DNA from: Hymenobacter nitidus
Lineage (GTDB): Bacteria > Bacteroidota > Bacteroidia > Cytophagales > Hymenobacteraceae
DNA length: 64,000 bases
Assembly (NCBI RefSeq): GCF_020447315.1
Contig: NZ_JAJADQ010000009.1
Span: 124,001-188,000 of the forward strand
Direction: 5' to 3'
This document shows positions 33,801 to 41,178 of the stretch, piece by piece. The first letter of the stretch is position 1. The number at the start of each line of letters is the position of its first letter. Both the position numbers and the translations under genes were made by a program. A model generated the notes under the pieces. It saw only the letters and a program-made list of their open reading frames with translations, was not told where the DNA came from and did no database searches.

Positions 33801-34467
33801 AATGAAGCGTTTCCTGCGCTTCGAGCTCAACTCCTACCTGACGGGCCGGGCCATGGAGCGCAAGAAGGAAGTGCCGCTTTACCTAGTCGAAAACCAGCCC
33901 TACATCCACTACCGCAAAGGCTCGTTGGTGATGTACGCCCTGCAGGACTACCTGGGCGAGCGGGTCGTGAACGAGGCCATCAAGGAGTACCGCGACAAAG
34001 TGGCCTACCAACGGGCGCCCTTCACCAACTCGGTGGAGTTTCTGACCACCCTGCGCCGGCACACCCCCGATTCCCTGCAGTACCTGGTCACGGACCTGTT
34101 TGAGCGCATCACGCTGTATGAAAACAAGGTCGATTCGGCCTCCTACCACAAGCTGCCCAACGGCCAGTACCGCGTGCAGTTTACCATCGATACCAAGAAG
34201 CTCTACGCCGACTCGCTGGGCAACGAAACCGCCGACACCAAGTCGCGCACCCTGATTGACGTGGGCGTGATGGGGCGTAAAAAAGTAAACGGCAGCTGGC
34301 AGGATGTGCCCCTGCGGGTGGAAAAGCAGCGCCTGGCCCCGGGGCATCACCGCCTGGAGTTTACCGTGCCCGACAAGCCGGAGCGCGTGGGCATCGACCC
34401 CTACAACAAGCTGATTGACCGCAACCCGGACGACAACCTCAAGGCTCCGGATGAGAAAAAGGCGTAG
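30841..34467 (+). CDS. ABC-2-type permease fused to an M1-family aminopeptidase
   Basis: The 1208-residue protein has about twelve membrane segments in residues 1-610, arranged as two ABC-2-like halves, and a periplasmic M1 metallopeptidase domain from about 640 to 1160. The zinc site is HEVAH at about 944-948, with the third ligand glutamate in LMSETLSQYGALMV twenty residues later, the spacing I associate with this permease-linked subfamily. FPGYNSYAQSFPNTIPFSE replaces the usual GAMEN loop. It is paired with the ATPase just upstream. Such fusions are widespread in Bacteroidota but have no proven substrate. Confidence 0.9.
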   Translation: MFLEIFLFELRYRLKRPATYIYFVLITAIAFLLMLAVGGVFGANVTIGGGGGRVLANSPYQISAILLVVSLFGSFITSSMMGTPVYRDFEHRTHSLYYTNPISKMGYLGGRFLGSFVVTVGIFLGGALGLWLATFWPTMIADKLGPNHLAAYLQPYLLIVIPNLFLTGAIFFTGATLSRSALAIYLGGVLFLVLYTVSAGLKQNLDNETLKNLLDPLGGSAINLTQRYWTVAERNSQLLPWSTYMVQNRLLWCGVALLTLVACYVFFRFSFANKSDSGVRPRADKLAGADVPQTLQLPRVAPRFTPGLAWAQLGRLVRLEFFSTIRSVYFIGILGAGLLFLLVAGLQVGKIYGTNTYPVTPVVVQLLVGSFSIFQLIIITFYSGELVWRERDANIHQIYDAMPMPSWVPFVAKLTALMLIQVLLLALVMVCGLLLQTGMGYFRYELGVYIKDLFGFQLISMLLLCVLAMLIQVLVNNKFMGHFIMILYYLFNIFKSQLGLEHNLYSFNSDPGVLYSAMNGFGHFVLPYFTFKLYWAAFAVVLAIASSLLWPRGTETRFSWRWQQFRSSFSPGLRVVAGLALLVFAGVGGYIFYNTNVLNAYRSSDAQQALQARYEKTYKPYARRPQPKVVAVNVAVDMYPEQRDIRFRGSYWLLNRTAQPIDSVQVVSSTHAEVKQLQLGRPAKEVLHDQLGDLDFRIVRLAQALQPGDSVQLNFDLAYTNPGFENNGSNTDVVYNGTFVNNSELLPHIGYQEAVELGDDDVRKEQGLKPRPRMAPVGDSLARMKPYISSDGDWIRFETTLSTSADQVAIAPGYLQREWTKDGRRYFHYKMDAPILNFYSFLSARYEVYKDKWQNVPIEIYYQPGHEYNLKRMALGVKKSLDYYTTRFGPYPHRQVRILEFPGYNSYAQSFPNTIPFSESIGFVAQVDSTDPEDIDYPTYITAHEVAHQWFGHQIVSGNVQGGTLMSETLSQYGALMVMKQLYGEQKMKRFLRFELNSYLTGRAMERKKEVPLYLVENQPYIHYRKGSLVMYALQDYLGERVVNEAIKEYRDKVAYQRAPFTNSVEFLTTLRRHTPDSLQYLVTDLFERITLYENKVDSASYHKLPNGQYRVQFTIDTKKLYADSLGNETADTKSRTLIDVGVMGRKKVNGSWQDVPLRVEKQRLAPGHHRLEFTVPDKPERVGIDPYNKLIDRNPDDNLKAPDEKKA

Positions 34468-34486
34468 GCCCGCGTAGGGCTTCCGT

Positions 34487-34522
34487 GCAAAAAGCCCGAC
34501 CGTAGCCGGCCGGGCTTTTTGC
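34487..34522 (+). terminator. Terminator after the permease-peptidase gene
   Basis: Arms 34487-34498 and 34511-34522 pair perfectly over 12 bp around a GC-rich 12-nt loop, with A- and T-runs within the stem ends. It lies 20 nt after the stop codon. Confidence 0.75.
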
Positions 34523-34549
34523 TGGGCGGCAAGTACGCGCCAATCATGC

Positions 34550-34557
34550 TACCTTCG
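34550..34557 (+). promoter_or_regulatory. -7-like box before the secreted protein gene
   Basis: TACCTTCG, one change from TAnnTTTG, lies 100 nt before ATG 34657. The same box with C at the seventh base is seen before the exonuclease and TadA genes. Confidence 0.4.
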
Positions 34558-34656
34558 CGCCCAGAGCGGCCGGCTCGTTGGCGCCGAAAAATTGGCCCGG
34601 AATCTGCAATGCGCCTCCCCGACACTGCTATACTGCTTTCTCCCCCTCATCTGCAT

Positions 34657-35121
34657 ATGAAACGTACCGTTCTTCTTGCCGCTGCCGCCCTGCTGGCCTT
34701 CTCTACCGCCCAGGCCCAAACGGCGCCGACCAAGATCAAAACCAAATCGAAATCGGAAACCGGCGCCTCGGTTAAAACCAAAACTGAAGCCGACACCGAG
34801 CCCGTAACCCTGAACGGCCCCATCAAGCGGGTGGAAACCCTTTCGGGCATCGATGTATTCCCCGCTTCCGGCGGGCAGACCATCATGCTCAGCTTCACCC
34901 AGCAGTTTACCAAGCCCGGCACGCTGGTGATGACCGACTATAAGAACAAGCCCGTGTATACCACCGAGCTGGACCCGGCCAACAACACCGGTGCCCCCGT
35001 GGACCTGGGCCGCATTCCGGCCGGTACGTATATGATTGAGGCCAAAACCGGCAACTACGTGTACTGGAAGAAGGTGCGCATCAAGTATCCTTCGGCTCCG
35101 GTGTCGAAAAAGCGTCGCTAG
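34657..35121 (+). CDS. Secreted protein of unknown function
   Basis: From ATG 34657 (MKRTVLLAAAALLAF) the product has 154 residues: a signal peptide ending AQAQ, a Lys/Thr-rich low-complexity stretch (KIKTKSKSETGASVKTKTEA, residues about 25-45), and a beta-rich domain ending GTYMIEAKTGNYVYWKKVRI. That last part resembles the beta-sandwich modules that end in GxYxxxxxxG...KKV in Bacteroidota secreted proteins. The upstream in-frame codons to 34519 overlap the previous terminator and are not part of the gene. It is monocistronic, with terminators on both sides. Confidence 0.6.
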   Translation: MKRTVLLAAAALLAFSTAQAQTAPTKIKTKSKSETGASVKTKTEADTEPVTLNGPIKRVETLSGIDVFPASGGQTIMLSFTQQFTKPGTLVMTDYKNKPVYTTELDPANNTGAPVDLGRIPAGTYMIEAKTGNYVYWKKVRIKYPSAPVSKKRR

Positions 35122-35141
35122 AAACGCTTTACAGCATTTTT

Positions 35142-35172
35142 CGCCTCCGAAATCGTTCTGGTTTCGGAGGCG
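35142..35172 (+). terminator. Terminator after the secreted protein gene
   Basis: A perfect 11-bp stem (35142-35152 with 35162-35172) with a 9-nt loop is followed by TTTTATTT, 20 nt after the stop of the preceding gene. Confidence 0.85.
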
Positions 35173-35263
35173 TTTTATTTCGGGCCCGGGCCGGAACACT
35201 CCGGCGCCGCCCGAGCGTTTTACCCGCTTCTTTCCCTTCTCCCGGCTACCTTGCTGCTGACCT

Positions 35264-35830
35264 ATGAAAACATTCCCTTTTTCCGGCCGCCTGGCCGCCC
35301 TGCTGCTGCTAGTGGTGCTGCTTACGGCCTTCGCCGGCCCCAAGCTGACCAAAACCACAGTCGGTAAGAACATCACCATCGGCGTACCCACCGGCTTCTC
35401 GGCTTTGCCCGACGACGGTATTGCGGCCAAATACCCAGCCCCGCGCAAGCCATTGGCCGTTTTCACCAACCCCAGTGGCCGCGTCGATTTGAGCGTGGCC
35501 CAGAAGCCCACTACCTTCACCGACCGGGACTATGGCCTGCTGCTGAAAATCTACAAGTCCAGCATCCAGAACATGTATTCCAAGGTGGAATTCCTCTCCG
35601 AAGACATCCGCACCATCAACAAGCGCGACTTCATTGCCCTGGAGTTCGTCTCGTCGGTGGCCGACAACAAGCGCGGCAGCAACCTGGCCCCCATCCGGCG
35701 CTACCAGTTTGTGCAGTACGCCATTCAGGGCGACCAGCTGCTGGTCTTCACCTTCAACTGCCCTGCCGAGGAGCAGCCCCAGTGGCGCCCCACCGCCCAG
35801 GCCCTGATGCAGAGTATCACGGTTAAGTAA
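35264..35830 (+). CDS. Secreted protein of unknown function
   Basis: The 188-residue product has a clear signal peptide (MKTFPFSGRLAALLLLVVLL, cleavage near AFA-GP) and a soluble domain with an alternating beta pattern: ITIGVPTGFSALPDD, then VDLSVAQKPT, FLSEDIRTINKRDFIALEF and QGDQLLVFTFNCP. This layout resembles the PsbP-like or DUF1795-like fold of small periplasmic proteins, but no diagnostic motif is present. A TACCTTGC sequence at 35247-35254 could be a weak -7 box. The gene is transcribed alone. Confidence 0.6.
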   Translation: MKTFPFSGRLAALLLLVVLLTAFAGPKLTKTTVGKNITIGVPTGFSALPDDGIAAKYPAPRKPLAVFTNPSGRVDLSVAQKPTTFTDRDYGLLLKIYKSSIQNMYSKVEFLSEDIRTINKRDFIALEFVSSVADNKRGSNLAPIRRYQFVQYAIQGDQLLVFTFNCPAEEQPQWRPTAQALMQSITVK

Positions 35831-35933
35831 TGTGCTAATGTGTTAATGCCAGTCATTGCGAACGTAAACCGCGGCACCCGCAGGACAGTGTAGTTAACCC
35901 GTCCTCTGAATTGTGCCAAGTGCCTTTAAGCGA

Positions 35934-35967
35934 AAAGCCCTTTCTCATTGTTACGAGGAAGGGCTTT
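35934..35967 (+). terminator. Terminator in the gap before tadA
   Basis: A 13-bp stem (35934-35946 with 35955-35967, one G-U pair) closes an 8-nt loop and ends in a short T-run. It lies about 100 nt after the secreted-protein gene. A stretch near 35855 (GTCATTGCGAACG) looks like a remnant of a REP-type repeat. Confidence 0.65.
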
Positions 35968-35985
35968 CTGGTAAAAGACAGTAAC

Positions 35986-35993
35986 TACCTTCG
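35986..35993 (+). promoter_or_regulatory. -7-like box before tadA
   Basis: TACCTTCG lies 79 nt before ATG 36072 and just after the terminator, which fits a new transcription start for the deaminase gene. Confidence 0.4.
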
Positions 35994-36071
35994 CAGAGGA
36001 CGGATGGCCACGGCCTTCGCTCGCCATTACAGGTGATTAGCACCTTACCCACATTCCTCACAATAGAAAAC

Positions 36072-36518
36072 ATGACTCTTTCCCTGTATTCCGACGAGCA
36101 GTACATGCGCGAGGCGCTGAAACAGGCGCGCTACGCCCTGCAGGAGGAGGAAATTCCGATTGGGGCGGTAGTCGTGATGGACAAGCAGATCATTGCCCGG
36201 GCCTACAACCAGACCGAGAAGCTGCGCGATGTGACGGCTCACGCCGAAATGCTGGCCCTGACGGCAGCGGCCAACTACGTGGGCAACAAGTACCTGGCCG
36301 ACTGTACGCTCTACGTCACGGTGGAGCCCTGCGTGATGTGCGCCGGGGCCAGCTTCTGGGCCCAGGTGAAGCGCGTGGTATACGGCGCGGCTGAGGAGAA
36401 ACGCGGGTTTCGGCGCCACGGCAACCTGCTGCACCCGCGCACCGAGCTGGCCACCGGCATTCTGGGCGAGGAAGCTGCCGGGCTGATGCGGGAGTTTTTC
36501 GCCCAACGCCGTAAATAA
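36072..36518 (+). CDS. tadA: tRNA-specific adenosine deaminase (TadA-type)
   Basis: The 148-residue cytidine deaminase-fold protein from ATG 36072 (MTLSLYSDEQYM) has the zinc motif His57-Ala-Glu59 and PCVMC with Cys87 and Cys90. The TadA-type ends are visible: FMREALxxA-like start (YMREALKQARYALQEEEIPI) and the N-A-Y-N-x-T region ARAYNQTEKLRDVTAHAE. TadA edits A34 to inosine in tRNA(Arg). A general nucleoside deaminase (guanine deaminase type) is the only rival, but the length and the EEIPIGAVVV block favour TadA. The in-frame codons from 36033 are unlikely to be translated. Confidence 0.87.
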   Translation: MTLSLYSDEQYMREALKQARYALQEEEIPIGAVVVMDKQIIARAYNQTEKLRDVTAHAEMLALTAAANYVGNKYLADCTLYVTVEPCVMCAGASFWAQVKRVVYGAAEEKRGFRRHGNLLHPRTELATGILGEEAAGLMREFFAQRRK

Positions 36519-36520
36519 GC

Positions 36521-36528
36521 TACTTTTG
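36521..36528 (+). promoter_or_regulatory. -7 box of the superoxide dismutase gene
   Basis: TACTTTTG is an exact TAnnTTTG directly after the tadA stop and 99 nt before ATG 36627. No TTG is seen at the proper distance. Confidence 0.5.
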
Positions 36529-36626
36529 GCCGGCCCCGGTGGGGATGGTCACAACCATAACTGCCGCGGGGGAGTTATTACCTAACCTCTCCACAGCATC
36601 CATTCACCCAACTTAACCTCCTACTT

Positions 36627-37235
36627 ATGGCTTTCGAACTGCCCCAACTGCCCTACTCCTACGACGCGCTAGAGCCTTACATCGATGCGCAGACGATGGA
36701 AATCCACCACAGCAAGCACCATCAGGCCTACGTTACCAACCTGAACAACGCCATTGCCGGCACCGACCTGGAAGGCAAGTCGCTGGAAGAGCTGATGCAC
36801 AACGTGGCTTCGGCCCCAGCCGCGGTGCGCAACAACGGCGGCGGCCACTGGAACCACTCCCTGTTCTGGACCATTCTGGGCCCCAACGGCGGCGGTGAGC
36901 CCACCGGCGCCATCGGCGAGGCTATTACCTCGGCTTTCGGCTCCTACGAGAAGTTCAAGGAAGAATTCACCAAGGCCGCTACCACACGCTTCGGCTCGGG
37001 CTGGGCGTGGCTCTGCAAGCAGGCCGACGGCTCGGTGCAGATCTGCTCAACACCCAACCAGGACAACCCGCTGATGCCCGACACCGGCTGCAAAGGCACC
37101 CCCGTACTGGGCCTCGACGTGTGGGAGCACGCCTACTACCTCAAGTACCAGAACAAGCGCCCCGACTACATTGCGGCCTTCTACAACGCCATCAACTGGG
37201 ACGAGGTAAACCGCCGTTTCAGCGAAGCTGGCTAA
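36627..37235 (+). CDS. sodA: Superoxide dismutase, Mn/Fe family
   Basis: The 202-residue enzyme removes superoxide in the cytoplasm. The four metal ligands are His27 in MEIHHSKHH, the histidine of NNGGGHWNHSLFW near 82, and Asp and His in LGLDVWEHAYYLKYQ near 165-170. The second-sphere glutamine-type block reads TPNQDNPL, and the glycine-rich GGGHWNH block is of the Mn-preferring kind, so manganese or cambialistic use is likely. There is no signal peptide. It is monocistronic, with a strong terminator after the stop. Confidence 0.95.
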   Translation: MAFELPQLPYSYDALEPYIDAQTMEIHHSKHHQAYVTNLNNAIAGTDLEGKSLEELMHNVASAPAAVRNNGGGHWNHSLFWTILGPNGGGEPTGAIGEAITSAFGSYEKFKEEFTKAATTRFGSGWAWLCKQADGSVQICSTPNQDNPLMPDTGCKGTPVLGLDVWEHAYYLKYQNKRPDYIAAFYNAINWDEVNRRFSEAG

Positions 37236-37251
37236 GCTGCTTCAGTCAACT

Positions 37252-37285
37252 AAAAAAGCCTCCCCACTGCTGGGGAGGCTTTTTT
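37252..37285. terminator. Bidirectional terminator after the superoxide dismutase gene
   Basis: A perfect 15-bp stem (37252-37266 with 37271-37285) closes a CTGC loop between A6 and T7 runs. It serves the dismutase gene and the convergent winged-helix operon. Confidence 0.9.
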
Positions 37286-37305
37286 TATGCAGTATTAGTA
37301 CAAGT

Positions 37306-37611
37306 TTAAGCGGAATCCGGGGGTTTGAGGTAGCGCTGCAGGGCCGCCACATAGGCCTCGAAAGCAGCCACACCCTGGGGCGTGATGGCGCAGCGCGTAA
37401 GCGGGTAGCTGCCGCTGAATTCCTTGGTCATGGTCAGGTAGCCGGCGTCCTTGAGCTTGCCGATCTGCACGCTCAGATTGCCGGCCGTGGCCCCGGTTTT
37501 TTCCTTCAGGAACGTAAACTCAGCCTCGCGCACACTCAGCAGCAGCGACATGACCGCCAATCGGAGCTGGGAGTGCAGCAGCGGGTCGAGTTCCTCAAAC
37601 GGCGCGGCCAC
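37306..37611 (-). CDS. Winged-helix transcriptional regulator (HTH_34-like)
   Basis: The 101-residue protein is a compact winged-helix DNA-binding domain: a first helix LDPLLHSQLRLAVMSLLLS, a recognition region TGATAGNLSVQIGKLKDAGY, and a wing with LTRCAITPQGVAAFEAYVAAL. It belongs to the MarR/ArsR-like family of single-domain regulators (Pfam HTH_34 pattern). Its start overlaps the end of the upstream membrane gene by 17 nt, so it is the last gene of a four-gene minus-strand operon. It probably represses that operon by binding the AGTTTA/TAAACT repeats at the operon promoter near 39570-39598. The signal is unknown. Confidence 0.85.
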   Translation of the reverse strand: MAAPFEELDPLLHSQLRLAVMSLLLSVREAEFTFLKEKTGATAGNLSVQIGKLKDAGYLTMTKEFSGSYPLTRCAITPQGVAAFEAYVAALQRYLKPPDSA

Positions 37612-38188
37612 GGCGGTACTGAATTTTGAGTAGATGCCCCGGGATGATATAGGCCACCAGCACGGCCGCCGCTACCAGCAGCAGCTGCAGGTCGAAGCTC
37701 ACGCGGAAGGCCACCGTGGCCAGCAGCCAGCAGGTGGCCCCACCCCAGATGAGCGGCCGAAACCGCAGGGCCCCGCCCGTGGCAAAGGTACCCAGGCCGT
37801 AGAGCGCAATAATGAGTGGGTAGGCCGTTTTCCAGCCGTAGGCAGCGCCCACGCCCAGCAGCATGCTCATCATCACGCCAAAGCCCGACCAAAGGTATAC
37901 CATAAAGTCGCCCTGGGCGGTGCGCGTCCGTTCGCGGCGGCCCCGGCGCACCCCATGCACGAAGGCCACCACCGAGCCCAGGCTCATCAGAATGGGCCAG
38001 GCCAGCCACGGCTTGTCGTAGTTGGCTTGCAGCAGGCCGTAGTGTACCAGCGTAGATACCAGCACCAGCCAGCCCCAGAGCAGCAGGTCGAAGGAATTGT
38101 CGCTCAACTCCTGCTTGGCCTCCCGAATCATCTGGTGAATCAGGTGCAGGCTTTCCGCGCCGGTCAGCGGTTTATCAGTGGTTTCCAT
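37595..38188 (-). CDS. Membrane protein, paralog of 38963-39529
   Basis: The 197-residue product has a cytoplasmic N-terminal helix (SLHLIHQMIREAKQELSDNS) and about six membrane segments. The block FATGGALRFRPLIWGGATCW followed by a final helix ending IPGHLLK matches FVAGGILQLRTLIFGGAAAW and VPGAVLR in the third gene upstream, which makes the two clear paralogs. The function is unknown. Operons of such membrane proteins with a small winged-helix gene are common in Bacteroidota. It overlaps the regulator gene at its 3' end by 17 nt. Confidence 0.75.
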   Translation of the reverse strand: METTDKPLTGAESLHLIHQMIREAKQELSDNSFDLLLWGWLVLVSTLVHYGLLQANYDKPWLAWPILMSLGSVVAFVHGVRRGRRERTRTAQGDFMVYLWSGFGVMMSMLLGVGAAYGWKTAYPLIIALYGLGTFATGGALRFRPLIWGGATCWLLATVAFRVSFDLQLLLVAAAVLVAYIIPGHLLKIQYRRGRAV

Positions 38189-38221
38189 AAAGATCGGGAA
38201 AGAGGGTAAAAGAGGGAAATA

Positions 38222-38884
38222 CTAGAGGGAAGGCGAGGAAAGCAGCTCGAAGAAGGGGTTGCAGCGAATTTCCCCGGCCGGCTCCCGCTTCGCCGGAGCA
38301 TTGGATGGCACCGACGCAGCAGACCTGGGTTGAGGTTGGAGGTCCGCCCGGTTTTCGCGCAGCAGCCCCAGCACGCCTAGGCCATACACCACGGCCATGC
38401 TCCAGGGCACCACCACGAAGCTGTGGGTGGCAAAGAGCAGCCCGCCGCCATAGGCCACGGCTACCGTGGCAATGGTCAGGAACCAGTAGGTACGGCTGCT
38501 GTAGAGCCAGGCGTAGACGAAGAAGTGGGCGCCGGCCACTACGCCTACCAGCATGGGCAGCTGCGGCAGGTGGCGGAAGTAAAACCAGATAAACAGGGGC
38601 GTGAAGAACTGCTGCCACACGGCCGCCAGCCCGCCCAGCGTGCCCAATGGGTTGTCTTGGATGAAGAAGTCGATTCCCAGTAGGCGGTTCAGCAGCAGCC
38701 CCAGCGGAAAGATGAGGCCCATTCCGCCGAACAGCACCAGGCCCATGGTGCGCTCTGGCAGCCACCAGCCCAGCGCCCCCACCACGGCCAGCACCACGGC
38801 GGCAGTGGCAATGATGGTGACGCCCCGGCGGGAGGCCCGAATATTTTCCAGTTGAAGCTCAGCAAGAGAACGAGCAGGCATCAT
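38222..38884 (-). CDS. Membrane protein of unknown function (DUF7010-like)
   Basis: The 220-residue product (start ATG 38884 or 38881) has about six membrane segments between residues 22 and 180 and a hydrophilic C-terminal tail rich in Pro, Ala and Ser. Conserved-looking blocks are NRLLGIDFFIQDNPLGTLGG and VWQQFFTPLFIWFY, which recall DUF7010 membrane proteins; I hold that assignment with low certainty. It is unrelated in sequence to the two paralogs that flank it in the operon. It lies 33 nt upstream of 37595-38188 and 78 nt downstream of 38963-39529. Confidence 0.65.
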   Translation of the reverse strand: MMPARSLAELQLENIRASRRGVTIIATAAVVLAVVGALGWWLPERTMGLVLFGGMGLIFPLGLLLNRLLGIDFFIQDNPLGTLGGLAAVWQQFFTPLFIWFYFRHLPQLPMLVGVVAGAHFFVYAWLYSSRTYWFLTIATVAVAYGGGLLFATHSFVVVPWSMAVVYGLGVLGLLRENRADLQPQPRSAASVPSNAPAKREPAGEIRCNPFFELLSSPSL

Positions 38885-38962
38885 GGCAGTACAGATTAAA
38901 GACGTTGAGAAGCGTTTTGGCAGGAATGAAAGCGGTAATCAGCCCATTCTCCGGGCTTCCGC

Positions 38963-39529
38963 TTAGCGGCGCGAGGCAGCCCGCAGCACCGCGCCGGGTA
39001 CCAGCAGGGCCGCCGCCGCACCCGCGGCCAGCAGAATCATCTGGTCGGTAGAAGCCGGAAAGCGGAAGGCCAGGGCGCCCAGCATCCAGGCCGCCGCGCC
39101 CCCAAAAATCAGGGTGCGCAGTTGCAGAATGCCGCCGGCCACAAAGGTGCGGGTACCCAGGGCAAACAGCATCAACGGCAGCACGGTGGCCCAGCCCAGG
39201 CGCGGCACCAAGGCCGGCAGCACGGCCAGCAACACCCACGTAGCCAAACGCAGCAACCGCACCGCCTCGCCCTGCACCGAGCGCGCCGACTGCTTCCAGC
39301 CACGATAGAAGTGGAAAGCAAAGGCCGTGAGGCCGGCCCCGGCAATAGCCACTGAGAAAGGCAACCCCTGCAGCGCAGGAACTGCAGCCTGCACGATGGC
39401 CGCCGTGCCTACGGCTGTGCCCCACAGCAGGTAATCGGTGGCGTTGGTAGCCAGTTCCTGGGGAGTGGCCGCCAGGGGCTGAGAAGCGGCTGAGGATGCT
39501 TGGGCGGCGAATGTGGTGGCAGTTGACAT
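38963..39529 (-). CDS. Membrane protein, first gene of the wHTH operon
   Basis: The 188-residue product has an Ala/Thr-rich N-terminus of 30 residues and about five membrane segments. The blocks DYLLWGTAVGTAAIV and FVAGGILQLRTLIFGGAAAW match LLLWGWLVLVST and FATGGALRFRPLIWGGATCW in 37595-38188, so this is a duplicated gene pair within one operon. No motif suggests an enzyme or a channel class. The ATG at 39529 lies about 41 nt after a -7 box that is overlapped by a palindromic operator. Confidence 0.75.
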   Translation of the reverse strand: MSTATTFAAQASSAASQPLAATPQELATNATDYLLWGTAVGTAAIVQAAVPALQGLPFSVAIAGAGLTAFAFHFYRGWKQSARSVQGEAVRLLRLATWVLLAVLPALVPRLGWATVLPLMLFALGTRTFVAGGILQLRTLIFGGAAAWMLGALAFRFPASTDQMILLAAGAAAALLVPGAVLRAASRR

Positions 39530-39569
39530 AGCGGTAAGGGTTTGGTTGTGGATGACTGTTTGAACGATA

Positions 39570-39577
39570 CAAACATA
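39570..39577 (-). promoter_or_regulatory. -7 box of the wHTH/membrane-protein operon
   Basis: The minus strand reads TATGTTTG, an exact TAnnTTTG, 41 nt before ATG 39529. A TTG at 39605-39607 is 27 nt upstream, slightly farther than usual. Confidence 0.6.
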
Positions 39578-39598
39578 AACTAGTTTACAATATAAACT
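39576..39598. promoter_or_regulatory. Operator: AGTTTA/TAAACT half-sites overlapping the promoter
   Basis: TAAACTAGTTTA (39576-39587) is a perfect 12-bp palindrome, and AGTTTA-CAATA-TAAACT (39582-39598) is a second inverted repeat that shares its middle half-site. The first overlaps the -7 box and the second lies between -7 and -33. The winged-helix protein encoded last in the operon is the obvious candidate to bind here and block RNA polymerase. The rest of the gap to 39872 shows only the nupG-side -7 box. Confidence 0.6.
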
Positions 39599-39821
39599 AC
39601 ATCACAACGCAAACTTTATTTTTCGCCAGCCTTTTCCGCGGCTGTATTCTGCCTGCCAGAGTTTCATCCTTTCTGCCTCTTTCCCGGCTCTGCTCCGGCC
39701 TGACCGGTGGCCTTTCTGCTCTTCTCGCTGCGCACAAATCCGACTGCCAATGGGTCAGGATCTTCATAATGCGGCCCCAACCCGAAGCTTTTTCCCCCAA
39801 TTCCTCCGCAAAGAAATCTTG

Positions 39822-39829
39822 TATCTTTA
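39822..39829 (+). promoter_or_regulatory. -7-like box before the nucleoside transporter gene
   Basis: TATCTTTA differs from TAnnTTTG at the last base and lies 51 nt before ATG 39873. Confidence 0.4.
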
Positions 39830-39872
39830 GGAGCAAAAATTCCCTCCCTCCCTTTCTTTCAATCTGAATTGC

Positions 39873-41153
39873 ATGAGTACCAAGCTTCGCCTCATTATTC
39901 TGAGCTTCTTACAGTTTTTCATCTGGGGTTCGTGGCTGATAACAATTGGCGCGTATTGGTTTCAAACCAAACAATGGTCGGGGGGGCAGTTCGGCGCCAT
40001 CTTCTCGACGATGGGCATTGCCTCCATCTTCATGCCTTCCCTGATGGGCATCGTGGCCGATAAGTGGGTGAATGCCGAGAAACTCTACGGCATACTCCAC
40101 ATCCTGGGCGGCATAGTGCTGTTCACCGTGCCGCTCGTGGCCGACCCCGGCACCATGTTCTGGGTGATGCTGCTGAACATGATTTTCTATATGCCCACGC
40201 TGGCTCTGTCCATTGCCGTGTCGTATTCGGTGCTCAAGCGCGAAGGATTTGACGTGGTCAAAAGCTACCCGCCCATCCGGGTGTGGGGCACCATCGGCTT
40301 CGTCGTGGCCATGTGGACGGTAAGCTTGCTGGGCTTCGAGAAATCGGCCAGTCAGTTCTATATAGCATCGGGCGCGGCCATTCTGCTGGGTTTCTACTCG
40401 TTTACCCTGCCCAAGTGTCCGCCCACGGCTACCAATACGTCCAGCCAGAGCCTGATGGAAGTACTGGGCCTTAAGTCGTTTGCCATCCTGCGCGACACGA
40501 AGATGCTGACCTTCTTCCTCTTCGCCATGCTGCTGGGCGCCGCTTTGCAGCTCACCAACGCTTACGGCGACACCTTCCTGCACGATTTCGACAAGGTGCC
40601 GGCCTACCAGGACACGTTTGCCGTGAAGTACCCGGCCATCATCATGTCCATCTCCCAGATTTCCGAGACGCTGTTTATCCTGGCTATTCCCTTCTTCCTG
40701 CGCCGCTTCGGCATCAAGCAGGTAATGCTGTTCAGCATGATTGCCTGGGTGCTGCGCTTCGGCCTGCTGGCCTACGGTACTCCCGACAACCCCGGCATCT
40801 GGCTGATCATCCTCTCGTGCATCGTCTACGGCATGGCTTTCGACTTCTTCAACATCTCCGGCTCCCTGTTCGTCGAAACGCAGACGGCCCCGTCTATTCG
40901 CGCCAGCGCCCAGGGCTTGTTTATGATGATGACCAACGGCTTCGGGGCCGTGCTCGGCTCCCTGGTAAGCGGCGTGGTTATCGAGCAATACTTCACCAAC
41001 GCCGACCAAAGCAAGGACTGGCACGGCATCTGGCTGGCCTTTGCGGGCTACGCCTTGGCTATTGCCTTGTTGTTCGTGGTCCTGTTCCGCCACAAGCACG
41101 ACCCCGAAGCCGTTTCCGAGCATCACGCGGAGCCCCTGCTGTCGGAAGCTTAG
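39873..41153 (+). CDS. MFS nucleoside:H+ symporter (NupG-like)
   Basis: The 426-residue protein has twelve membrane segments and fits the nucleoside:H+ symporter family of the MFS. The start, LRLIILSFLQFFIWGSWLIT, and the block GAIFSTMGIASIFMPSLMGI are typical; the central loop separates two six-helix halves near residue 205. The second half has FDFFNISGSLFVETQTAPSI, a block conserved in this family. It should import nucleosides across the inner membrane. The exact substrate range cannot be told. It is monocistronic, followed by a strong terminator. Its neighbour ndk acts in nucleotide metabolism but is transcribed in the other direction. Confidence 0.87.
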   Translation: MSTKLRLIILSFLQFFIWGSWLITIGAYWFQTKQWSGGQFGAIFSTMGIASIFMPSLMGIVADKWVNAEKLYGILHILGGIVLFTVPLVADPGTMFWVMLLNMIFYMPTLALSIAVSYSVLKREGFDVVKSYPPIRVWGTIGFVVAMWTVSLLGFEKSASQFYIASGAAILLGFYSFTLPKCPPTATNTSSQSLMEVLGLKSFAILRDTKMLTFFLFAMLLGAALQLTNAYGDTFLHDFDKVPAYQDTFAVKYPAIIMSISQISETLFILAIPFFLRRFGIKQVMLFSMIAWVLRFGLLAYGTPDNPGIWLIILSCIVYGMAFDFFNISGSLFVETQTAPSIRASAQGLFMMMTNGFGAVLGSLVSGVVIEQYFTNADQSKDWHGIWLAFAGYALAIALLFVVLFRHKHDPEAVSEHHAEPLLSEA

Positions 41154-41178
41154 CCATTTGGGCTCCCACATTCCTAGC

